Shown piece after piece: positions 1 to 5,600 of a stretch of 7,036 nt of DNA. The notes beneath the pieces are model-generated. The model was not told where the DNA came from and made no database searches. It saw only the letters and a list, made by a program, of their open reading frames with translations. Every line of letters begins with the position of its first letter. Position 1 is the first letter of the stretch. The position numbers were made by a program, and so were the translations under genes. Origin of the DNA: JAQUYS01 sp964430665 (GTDB lineage Archaea; Nanobdellota; Nanobdellia; Woesearchaeales; SKGA01); the NCBI GenBank assembly GCA_964430665.1, contig CAYSFC010000037.1, positions 1 through 7,036 of the forward strand, in the 5' to 3' direction.

Positions 1-50
1 TCCCCCCTCCCGACGGGGACCGCATGAGAGCACAACCAGAGCTCTGCTTT
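1..50. other. GC-rich patch at the left edge, unassigned
   Basis: These first 50 bases are far richer in G and C than the rest of the window. They contain two possible hairpins: TCCC/GGGG around GAC near positions 8-18, and AGAGC/GCTCT with a 9-base loop near 28-46. In AT-rich archaeal genomes such islands often mark structured RNA genes, so this may be the end of an RNA gene that continues past the left edge. I could not fit a complete tRNA (no T-loop, acceptor stem or D-arm is visible) or any other known RNA. Just to the right, the 9-mer GATTTTCTA occurs twice (53-61 and 70-78). The identity is unknown. Confidence 0.3.
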
Positions 51-191
51 GAGATTTTCTAATTTTGGCGATTTTCTAGGAATTAAAGAATTTGGTGGTA
101 TTTTGGACATATTTGCTTTTGAAATATTTTTTGTTTTCATTAAGATATTTAGGTTTATCATCCTTTATTTCTGATGCTCGGAAGATGTATT

Positions 192-212
192 ACAAAATAA
201 AAATAATTTTAA
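192..212 (-). terminator. T-run terminator of the lipoprotein operon
   Basis: Directly after the TAA stop at 213-215, the minus strand reads AATTATTTTTATTTTG. Archaeal transcription typically ends at such T-rich runs without needing a hairpin. It lies where the three-gene operon must end, because no further convincing minus-strand gene follows on the left. The call rests on composition and position only. Confidence 0.45.
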
Positions 213-629
213 TTAGTGTAAGAACTGGGCAATTAAAGGAACTATTCGAATAATTAAATCTGTAGCCCCTATATAATTGAATGATTTTATACGATCCCAC
301 AAAGATTTAATTTTATTTTTATCTTTTTCAGAACTTTGTAATTCTTTTATTAAATCAACAACTAATTTGATTGAATCAGGATTATCTGATGTTGCCATTA
401 TTTCTTTTAATTCCTGTAGTGATTGGATTAAATCAGAACTACCTTTAGCATTAGTTCCAATAACAACATCTCTAGATCCGCCTTGAGCTCCAGTTCCTAC
501 AATCATCGGTTTCAAATTAACATTTCCCTTATCATCTGTCGGACCTATTCTTATATTTCTATTACCTTTAGTGTTTCCTTTTACATCTCCAATTGCGATG
601 TTGTCATCTCCTTCAACATTATGAACCAT
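213..629 (-). CDS. Small protein with Gly-Asn repeats and a helical C-terminus
   Basis: This is a 138-aa protein of unknown function. Residues 5-65 carry short repeats of the form G-x-x-N-x-x-I-G: GDDNIAIGD at 7-15, GNRNIRIGP at 22-30, and a degenerate SRDVVIGTN at 52-60. They are spaced by Gly-Asn and Lys-Gly turns, as expected of a small beta-solenoid-like or other turn-rich fold. Residues 66-137 are predicted helical: two amphipathic helices (66-79 and 84-99), a Lys-rich helix (101-117) and a hydrophobic last helix (about 120-137). A Gly-Asn N-terminus joined to such a helical C-terminus resembles small bacterial proteins associated with conflict or effector systems, but that is an impression and was not confirmed by a search. 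There is no signal peptide. The start is supported by GAGGGG 8 bases upstream, which lies inside the last codons of the upstream membrane-protein gene, one base away. Translation is therefore probably coupled. It is the last gene of the operon. Confidence 0.85.
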   Translation of the reverse strand: MVHNVEGDDNIAIGDVKGNTKGNRNIRIGPTDDKGNVNLKPMIVGTGAQGGSRDVVIGTNAKGSSDLIQSLQELKEIMATSDNPDSIKLVVDLIKELQSSEKDKNKIKSLWDRIKSFNYIGATDLIIRIVPLIAQFLH

Positions 630-630
630 T

Positions 631-933
631 TTACTTTCCCCTCTTATTCAAAATATTAGTTTCTCGTTCTAGTTGTTTAGTTAATGTTCCACTAACAGAA
701 CCAATAGCCATCAAAATAACTATAAAATAAACCCACCAAGCAGTTTCCATAGAAAATGCAGTAAAAATTGGTTTTACAACATAATGAGTTAATAAAAATC
801 CTCCTACAATACCTATAATGATTCCAATTGTTTTGGTTTCTTCTAGTTTTTGTTCAGGTGTTTTTTCTTTTCTAAGTGGTTTTGAAACTTTTTTCTTAGT
901 TGTTTTATTTTTTGTTGTTTTCTTAGTTGCCAT
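631..933 (-). CDS. Small two-helix membrane protein with a Lys/Thr-rich N-terminal tail
   Basis: This 100-aa protein is of unknown function. Residues 1-34 are strongly basic and rich in Lys and Thr. Two predicted membrane helices follow, about 35-57 (Gly-rich, with GIIIGIVGG) and about 64-85 (beginning TAWWVYF), and then a charged tail to residue 100. Both ends would lie on the same side of the membrane. By the positive-inside rule this should be the cytoplasm, where the basic tail could touch nucleic acid or an acidic partner. The ATG has GGAG 8 bases upstream, within the last codons of the lipoprotein gene, whose stop is 5 bases before it. The next gene starts one base after this one ends. 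A tightly packed middle gene of this kind suggests that the three products work together. I recognise no family. Confidence 0.85.
   Translation of the reverse strand: MATKKTTKNKTTKKKVSKPLRKEKTPEQKLEETKTIGIIIGIVGGFLLTHYVVKPIFTAFSMETAWWVYFIVILMAIGSVSGTLTKQLERETNILNKRGK
638..643 (-). promoter_or_regulatory. Ribosome binding site GAGGGG for the gene at 213-629
   Basis: GAGGGG on the minus strand is complementary to the archaeal 16S anti-Shine-Dalgarno core CCUCC. It lies 8 bases upstream of the ATG at 629, inside the end of the preceding gene. It supports the chosen start and coupled translation. Confidence 0.6.
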
Positions 934-938
934 TTTTA

Positions 939-1883
939 TTACTCCATATTATGTTCAATTTTATAATCAATTACCCTTATACAACCCGCTTTTTTATCAG
1001 AATCTTTCATATATTCACATATAGATTTGTCCATATTCTCACTAGCATAAAAAGAATAACATTCATCTTTGTACTTACTAGATTTCACTTCAGCACATCT
1101 ATTCGCATCTTTTGAAGCTGTAGCAATTCTATATTGACATTGGTCTTCAGGAAGTTCGGAATATTTACAATCTTTAAAATTTTTAAAAATAGGTTCCACA
1201 ACAAAAGATTCATCTGGACAATTTATTGGATTGAATTCAAATATTGCAACACTAGGATTTGAAACAAGCTCATCCCAAGAATAATCTTCTTTTCTAAAAA
1301 AATCAAAAGTATCATAATAAGCAACTAAATAATAGGATTTGTTTTCTTGCACAATATCTCCAGTATAATAAGCAACAGAATTTCCACTCTGTACATTGAA
1401 ATAACCATCACTTACATCTGTTGTGTCTCTTTGCCTATAATTTATCAACTCTTTTGTTTCAAAATCATAAATTTCTATCGCTCCTTTGAGATTAGGAGAA
1501 TTTATATCTTGACCATCTTTTCTTTTGAAAGAGACATAAACTTCCAATTCCTCTTTAGAACTATAATAATCTTTTTCACAAGTGGAAAAAGTCATTTTAA
1601 TCATTCCATCGTTTTCAGAAGTTACATCAACAAAAGGTCTTCTTAAGTAATGAAGTCCTGTTTGAAGCATTAATTTATTAAAATAAGGTATGTCTTTAGA
1701 TAAATCTTTATCTATTATTTGAATTGCATTTTCTAATTCTTTATTAACATAAGTATCTTCAATTTTGTTTGTTGTTTGAACAATATTTGAGTTTGATTCA
1801 ATATTTGTTGGAGGAGAATTAATTTCAGTACAACTTGTTAAAGCAATTGTTAAAATTAATAGTAAAAGTAATAATTTTTTCAT
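939..1883 (-). CDS. Lipoprotein with a periodic cysteine-rich C-terminal domain
   Basis: This is a 314-aa surface lipoprotein of unknown function. Residues 1-17 form a signal peptide (Met-Lys-Lys, then a Leu/Ile-rich core) ending in the lipobox LTSC, with Cys18 as the predicted lipidated residue. A Ser/Thr/Asn-rich linker follows (about 19-45). The middle region (about 45-230) is mixed alpha/beta with Cys102 and Cys222. The C-terminus holds Cys239, 249, 263, 275, 289 and 301. From Cys249 on the spacing alternates 14, 12, 14, 12, which makes two 26-residue units containing KDxxRC and KDECYxxxA-like segments. Similar alternating Cys segments are common in secreted proteins of DPANN and other archaea and probably form disulfide-linked helical hairpins. 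The start is well supported by AGGTGA at 1888-1893 and a TATA box at about 1916-1924. It is the first gene of a three-gene operon. Confidence 0.88.
   Translation of the reverse strand: MKKLLLLLLILTIALTSCTEINSPPTNIESNSNIVQTTNKIEDTYVNKELENAIQIIDKDLSKDIPYFNKLMLQTGLHYLRRPFVDVTSENDGMIKMTFSTCEKDYYSSKEELEVYVSFKRKDGQDINSPNLKGAIEIYDFETKELINYRQRDTTDVSDGYFNVQSGNSVAYYTGDIVQENKSYYLVAYYDTFDFFRKEDYSWDELVSNPSVAIFEFNPINCPDESFVVEPIFKNFKDCKYSELPEDQCQYRIATASKDANRCAEVKSSKYKDECYSFYASENMDKSICEYMKDSDKKAGCIRVIDYKIEHNME
942..945 (-). promoter_or_regulatory. Ribosome binding site GGAG for the gene at 631-933
   Basis: GGAG on the minus strand lies 8 bases upstream of the ATG at 933 and overlaps the last codons of the lipoprotein gene. 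The stretch after it reads TAATAAAAATG, so the upstream stop codon lies between the binding site and the start. Confidence 0.55.
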
Positions 1884-1887
1884 AATT

Positions 1888-1893
1888 TCACCT
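1888..1893 (-). promoter_or_regulatory. Ribosome binding site AGGTGA for the lipoprotein gene
   Basis: AGGTGA on the minus strand matches the archaeal Shine-Dalgarno consensus and ends 4 bases before the ATG at 1883. It fixes the start that gives a complete lipoprotein signal peptide. Confidence 0.65.
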
Positions 1894-1915
1894 AGGATTA
1901 TTTATTGTTGTGAAG

Positions 1916-1930
1916 TTTATAAAATTTTAG
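1916..1930 (-). promoter_or_regulatory. TATA box and BRE of the lipoprotein operon
   Basis: The minus strand reads TAAAA followed by TTTTATAAAC, an archaeal TATA box with an A-rich TFB recognition element before it. Its centre is about 37 bases upstream of the ATG at 1883, which predicts transcription starting near 1894 and a leader of about 11 bases. A separate promoter here, together with the terminator at 1987-2001, separates this operon from the exporter operon. Confidence 0.6.
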
Positions 1931-1951
1931 AAAAGTGGTCCCCTCCTCCAG

Positions 1952-1967
1952 GACAAAATATTATGTC
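1952..1967. repeat. Imperfect palindrome upstream of the lipoprotein promoter
   Basis: GACAAAATATTATGTC is an inverted repeat with GACA/TGTC arms and an AATATT core, broken by one mismatched pair. It lies about 30 bases upstream of the TATA box. A GC-rich stretch sits between the two (1935-1954), with GTCC and GGAC as 4-base arms of a possible hairpin. It could be an operator or a chance AT-rich palindrome. Confidence 0.3.
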
Positions 1968-1986
1968 AATACATTAGAGGACTATA

Positions 1987-2001
1987 GAAAAAAGAAAAAA
2001 A
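1987..2001 (-). terminator. T-run terminator of the exporter operon
   Basis: Directly after the TAA stop at 2002-2004, the minus strand reads TTTTTTTCTTTTTTC. Two runs of six to seven T make this the strongest archaeal-type terminator in the window, and it stands at the end of the three-gene exporter operon. Confidence 0.65.
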
Positions 2002-3237
2002 TTATTTTTTTCTCGTTTTGTATTTTTTGAAGTATATTAAACCTCCAATTACAACTAAAATAATTAGAACAAATATCCAATAAGTGGGATTTGATTCATT
2101 TATTCTTAAATTGACAGTTTCATTCTCAATTAAAACTTCATCATTGTAAACACTTCTAATTTCAACATCCATTATATGATTTTTTAAACTTGCATCATTA
2201 TTGATATCTAAAGTTAAAATTGCTTCACCAAGTTCTCCAGGTTTTAATTTGCCTACAAAATCTGATTTCTCATTAAAATCAAATGGTTGTGAAGATTCCT
2301 TGAATGCTCTTATTGAAACGGAATCTCCTTCTTTTGTTCCTACATTTTTTATTGAAAAAATAAGTTTTACTTCATCTCCAGCTTTAACTTCTTCAGGAAT
2401 TGTTTTAAAAGACTCTATTTCAAATGAAGGTTTGCCTAAAATTGAAATATTTAAAGGTAAATTAATAACTTTATATATGTTATTTTCATCATCAGATTCT
2501 TTGTAATAAACATCAACAGAACCTTCATAATCTCCTTCTATTATATTTTCATCAACATCAAAGTAAAATGTTCCTGTTTTTCCCGAATTACTATTAATTG
2601 AACCCAAAGTTTCTCTTGTTGAATAACCATAACTTGGTGTAAATCCTTCAGGTAATTTTAAATCAATTCTAACATTATCTGCGGTTTCATCACCTATATT
2701 TTCCAAATTAATTTCCATTTGATTATCCTCACTATCTCCAACTAATTTTAAAGGTGAAGTTAAAATTTGTCCTATAATAAACTCAGGATTCTTTTTATCC
2801 CCAACTCTTATTGGATAATCTCTTGTAGTCATTGAACCATATTCGTCATGATTAATTTTAAGACTAACATCGTATGTATCTTCTAGAGCATTCTCATCAA
2901 CTCTTATTTTATAATGTAAAATATAATATTCTTCTTCGCCAGACCAGCCAGACCAAGTACCAATAACTTTATCTGGAGAATCACTCGAATCGAAGAAAAA
3001 AGGATATTCCACATTTAAATGAACTTGTATATCGTCCATTTTTTCATTTCCTTCTTTAACAATTTTCCATCTTAAATCTAAATATTCACCTTGTTCTGCA
3101 GGATCAGGATCTTGATTCAATAGAGTTACATCTAAATAAGAATAATCTCCAAAATCCGCAGATACAAATGAACTGAATGATAAACTCATCAGTCCTAAAA
3201 TAAATACTGTAAAAATTATTTTTATATTATTTTTCAT
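2002..3237 (-). CDS. Membrane-anchored S-layer-like Ig-fold protein of the exporter operon
   Basis: This is a 411-aa extracytoplasmic protein. Residues 1-27 are a signal peptide with a basic start, a hydrophobic core and a VSA-type cleavage site before Asp28. Three Ig-like (COG1361 or CARDB-like) beta domains follow at about 31-145, 150-268 and 270-381. The second and third show the typical pattern of a conserved 'N-x-G' turn (ENIGDETADNV, KNVGTKEGDSV) followed by 'G-xx-G' strands. A single membrane helix (386-403) and a basic tail (KKYKTRKK) anchor the C-terminus with the bulk outside. In archaea, proteins of this type are often encoded beside RND/MMPL exporters, so an accessory or substrate-handling role for the two genes upstream is likely but unproven. 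The frame stays open to an ATG at 3324, but that would add 29 residues inside the exporter gene and bury the signal peptide. The ATG at 3237 has AGAGGT 8 bases upstream and is preferred. Confidence 0.87.
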   Translation of the reverse strand: MKNNIKIIFTVFILGLMSLSFSSFVSADFGDYSYLDVTLLNQDPDPAEQGEYLDLRWKIVKEGNEKMDDIQVHLNVEYPFFFDSSDSPDKVIGTWSGWSGEEEYYILHYKIRVDENALEDTYDVSLKINHDEYGSMTTRDYPIRVGDKKNPEFIIGQILTSPLKLVGDSEDNQMEINLENIGDETADNVRIDLKLPEGFTPSYGYSTRETLGSINSNSGKTGTFYFDVDENIIEGDYEGSVDVYYKESDDENNIYKVINLPLNISILGKPSFEIESFKTIPEEVKAGDEVKLIFSIKNVGTKEGDSVSIRAFKESSQPFDFNEKSDFVGKLKPGELGEAILTLDINNDASLKNHIMDVEIRSVYNDEVLIENETVNLRINESNPTYWIFVLIILVVIGGLIYFKKYKTRKK

Positions 3238-3242
3238 TTTTA

Positions 3243-4367
3243 TTAACCTCTTTGTTTTTTTGAACGTATGTGTTCCACAATTATAATTATTGAAGGAACT
3301 ACTGTTATCGCAGCTAAGAAACACATTATAACTCCAATCATCATTATAGTTCCCATCTCACCTAAAACTTTTATAGATCCTAGACCCATTGACCAAAAAC
3401 CGATTACTGCAGCTAAAGTTGTTATCACCATAGGAAACAATACTGATTCCATTGTCACTTGCATTGCTTTATTAGTTGTTTCATGTTTATTTTTTTCTTC
3501 TCTGAATCTTGTAGTAATTTGAATTCCAAAATCGATTCCAATACCCATAATCATACTAATAACTGCAGATGTTGCAGTATTAAGATTCATTCCTATTAAT
3601 CCAATAAATCCCATTGTCCAAACAACACCAACGATTATTGTACTTAAAGGAATTAATCCATAAATTATTGATGCAGATACTATAAGTAAAATGACAAAAA
3701 TACTTATCATCGAAATCATTGATGTTTTTCCCATATCTTCTTCAGAGATTTTCATAACAGCACCATGTTCTAGAGCAGCTCCTGCAGCGTTAACATTTAT
3801 TCCAGAAGGTTTTGGTATTGCATCTATGATTTGTTGAAGTTCTTTATCAATAGAATTTTCAAAATCATCATTCAAATTAATTTGAATCAAACTAATGGAT
3901 TTGTCATCGCTTATGTAAGTATTAAATGAAGGATTATTATTCATTAAATTTTTGATTTCAATATTTGTTTTGGGAATATTACTATTTAATAATTTTATAA
4001 TGTCTGAAGAACTTGTTGTCGATGAAACATCTTCTAAAGTGTTTATTGCTTTTTGTAAATTTTCTTGATATTTTAATATTTCATAGGTTCTAACATCTCT
4101 CGGTTCTGAACTTTGGCTATAAGAAGGGTCTATTTCAATTATGATTTTTCCAGAATTTGTCCCGCCAAAAGAATCTTCCAAAATATTCATTGATTTAATA
4201 ACATCTAAATCTTGAGGTAATATTGTGTTAACATCTATATTTTTTACTTCTACTTGTCCTGAAAAATAAATAGCTATTGAAAATAAAAGTAGTGCAACTA
4301 TGCAAATGGTCCAAGTATTGTGTGCAACAAAATTTGCATAGTTATCTATTGTTTTTTTCATTACCAT
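3243..4367 (-). CDS. Half-size RND/MMPL exporter subunit with TM4 aspartate
   Basis: This 374-aa integral membrane protein has the topology of one RND/MMPL repeat: TM1 (about 17-35), a large extracytoplasmic porter domain (36-212), then TM2-TM6 (about 216-235, 239-259, 263-285, 308-327, 337-365). After TM1 comes LPQDLDV with FGG at 67-69, a typical MMPL/RND entry motif. TM4 carries GIGIDFG with Asp279 at the position of the proton-relay acid. Usual RND exporters join two such repeats in roughly 700-1000 aa. Half-length relatives are known in archaea (for example MJ1562), and SecD and SecF are also half-size. It should work with the adjacent 384-aa paralogue in proton-driven export of an unknown lipid, peptide or drug. 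The stop of that paralogue lies one base before this start. No clear ribosome binding site is present, so coupled reinitiation is likely. A second ATG two codons downstream (4361) is also possible. Confidence 0.9.
   Translation of the reverse strand: MVMKKTIDNYANFVAHNTWTICIVALLLFSIAIYFSGQVEVKNIDVNTILPQDLDVIKSMNILEDSFGGTNSGKIIIEIDPSYSQSSEPRDVRTYEILKYQENLQKAINTLEDVSSTTSSSDIIKLLNSNIPKTNIEIKNLMNNNPSFNTYISDDKSISLIQINLNDDFENSIDKELQQIIDAIPKPSGINVNAAGAALEHGAVMKISEEDMGKTSMISMISIFVILLIVSASIIYGLIPLSTIIVGVVWTMGFIGLIGMNLNTATSAVISMIMGIGIDFGIQITTRFREEKNKHETTNKAMQVTMESVLFPMVITTLAAVIGFWSMGLGSIKVLGEMGTIMMIGVIMCFLAAITVVPSIIIIVEHIRSKKQRG
3246..3251 (-). promoter_or_regulatory. Ribosome binding site AGAGGT that sets the start at 3237
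   Basis: AGAGGT on the minus strand lies 8 bases upstream of the ATG at 3237 and overlaps the last codons of the upstream exporter gene. No comparable site precedes the longer start at 3324. It decides in favour of the short form, which begins with a normal signal peptide. Confidence 0.65.
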
Positions 4368-4368
4368 T

Positions 4369-5523
4369 TTATTTATTTGTAAAGTGATTTCTTTTACTTT
4401 TTTTCAAACTTAAAAGATGTCTATCTTCAAACATAATAAAAATTACTGGTGAAACTATTATTGTCGCAATTAAAATACCGAATATTCCAATTGCTAAAGT
4501 TAAACCTAATTTTTGAAGCATAGGTATTGCTGAAAGCGTTAGTGCTAAAAATCCCATTAAAGTTGTTAAGCTTGAACCTAATATTGCTTGTCCTACTGAT
4601 GGAAGTGATATTTTTAATGATTCTTCCTGAGACTTTCCTTTATCTCGTTCTTCAATATATCTTGTGAAAACAAATATACTATACTCAACACCCAATCCTA
4701 AAATCATAGCTCCCAATCCTGCAGTAGCCATGGTTATAGGTATATGTAAATAACCTAATAATCCGATTGTCCAAATTAAACCTAAAATTAGAGGTATTAT
4801 TACGATGGTTGCTTTAATTACAGATTTTTTTAATATAATTAATAATACAAATATTAAAATTAAAGCTATTAATATTGTAAATAATGCGTCAGTCAACATA
4901 AGTCCTCCTAAGGTTGAACTTAAAACAGGGCTTCCAGTAACATAATTTTTGGTTCCTGGAACTTTAGATACTAATTCTATATTTTGATTAATTGTATTGA
5001 CTAAGGAATCTATCTTAGCTTGATTAGATCCAACATTTGTTGTTACATAAGTTATTATGATTGTGTAATCATCACTAAAGAAATTATTTGTATCTGGAAC
5101 TAATTCTAAAAATTGAATTAATTGTTCTTTAGTTGTAATTGGCGTATCTCGTAAGTACGCATTTATACTCATAACTGAATTTATATTTGATTCTTTTGAT
5201 AATTTATTTTCTAATTCTTGAATAAAATTAATTGTTTTCGGATCACGAATATCTTTTATTCCTGAAATATCTTCATTCGATGAATCTAACTGAGTTATTA
5301 TTACAATAATATCTTCTCCGCCAAACGCATCTGTTATTTTATCGTTAAGTTGAAAAATTGGCAAATCTTGGGGCATTTCTTCCATCATATCTGTTTGCAT
5401 GTAAATTTGTGAAAATCCTAAAAGAAGAATAAGAGTAACTATTATGGTTATGATTAATATTGACTTCTTGTGGTGTGTTTGGGTATGTGAAATTTTTTCT
5501 AAAAGTTGTTTTATGAAATCCAT
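4369..5523 (-). CDS. Half-size RND/MMPL exporter subunit with TM4 glutamate
   Basis: This 384-aa integral membrane protein is the first gene of the exporter operon and a paralogue of its neighbour. It has TM1 (about 21-40), a porter domain (41-205) beginning with PQDLPIF and FGGED at 67-71, then TM2-TM6 (about 210-230, 236-257, 263-288, 311-332, 340-365). The TM4 motif reads LGLGVEYS, so Glu280 stands where the neighbour has Asp279 and most relatives have Asp. A basic cytoplasmic tail ends the protein. The two proteins share the PQDL...FGG segment, the porter layout and the same membrane topology, which suggests an old duplication and a heteromeric exporter with one relay acid from each half. 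The ATG at 5523 lies about 11 bases after the predicted transcription start. GGAAGAG a little further upstream is a poor binding site, so translation may be nearly leaderless. The operon is probably controlled by the divergent TrmB-like gene. Confidence 0.9.
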   Translation of the reverse strand: MDFIKQLLEKISHTQTHHKKSILIITIIVTLILLLGFSQIYMQTDMMEEMPQDLPIFQLNDKITDAFGGEDIIVIITQLDSSNEDISGIKDIRDPKTINFIQELENKLSKESNINSVMSINAYLRDTPITTKEQLIQFLELVPDTNNFFSDDYTIIITYVTTNVGSNQAKIDSLVNTINQNIELVSKVPGTKNYVTGSPVLSSTLGGLMLTDALFTILIALILIFVLLIILKKSVIKATIVIIPLILGLIWTIGLLGYLHIPITMATAGLGAMILGLGVEYSIFVFTRYIEERDKGKSQEESLKISLPSVGQAILGSSLTTLMGFLALTLSAIPMLQKLGLTLAIGIFGILIATIIVSPVIFIMFEDRHLLSLKKSKRNHFTNK

Positions 5524-5533
5524 AGTAGCACTC
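5524..5533. promoter_or_regulatory. Candidate regulator site next to the exporter start
   Basis: AGTAGCACTC (minus strand GAGTG and CTACT) carries the same two five-base elements as the site at 5583-5595, in the other order. It lies about 32 bp left of the centre of the shared TATA box, near the predicted exporter transcription start. A protein bound here would block that start. This is an inference from sequence similarity between the two sites. Confidence 0.25.
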
Positions 5534-5556
5534 TTCCATCAATGAAAATACAAACG

Positions 5557-5564
5557 TTTATAAA
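5557..5564. promoter_or_regulatory. Palindromic TATA box shared by divergent promoters
   Basis: TTTATAAA is its own reverse complement and is the only strong TATA box in the 77-bp divergent region. Leftwards it is preceded by GAAATC and predicts a start near 5534, 11 bases from the exporter ATG. Rightwards it is preceded by CAAACG and predicts a start near 5587, about 14 bases from the regulator GTG. Both leaders have normal archaeal lengths. A weaker second candidate for the plus strand is CTTAAAAC at about 5574-5581, which would give a leaderless regulator mRNA. Confidence 0.55.
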
Positions 5565-5582
5565 GATTTCACACTTAAAACA

Positions 5583-5595
5583 ACTACTGAGTGGT
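5583..5595. promoter_or_regulatory. Candidate operator at the regulator transcription start
   Basis: ACTACTGAGTGGT is an imperfect palindrome with five of six pairs matching around a central G. It covers the predicted plus-strand transcription start. That is a usual place for an autorepressor site of a winged-helix dimer such as TrmB. The core CTACT/GAGTG elements recur at 5524-5533 near the divergent start. The call rests on symmetry and position only. Confidence 0.35.
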
Positions 5596-5600
5596 TTATT

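Noticed and set aside
3..62. Plus-strand frame that could be the C-terminus of a protein entering from the left
   Set aside because: Only 19 codons before TAA, with proline and arginine codons typical of GC-rich non-coding DNA. It is too short to support a gene.
1..75. tRNA at the left edge
   Set aside because: Hairpins and a possible T-stem-like run are present, but no T-loop, anticodon arm with a 7-base loop or matching acceptor stem can be drawn within the window on either strand.
1..161. Minus-strand open frame from ATG at 161 to the left edge (53 codons)
   Set aside because: The first two thirds look like random AT-rich sequence, and the rest runs through the GC-rich patch with codons unlike the other genes. 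There is no clear promoter or spaced binding site. A partial gene cannot be excluded.
3238..3324. Longer N-terminus for the Ig-like protein, starting at 3324
   Set aside because: It would overlap the exporter gene by 82 bases and place 29 mostly polar residues before a normal signal peptide. The ATG at 3237 has a well-placed AGAGGT.
5345..5542. 65-codon minus-strand frame overlapping the start of the first exporter gene
   Set aside because: It is out of frame with the exporter, whose membrane topology and motifs are clear, and its own sequence is low in pattern and unlike a protein family.
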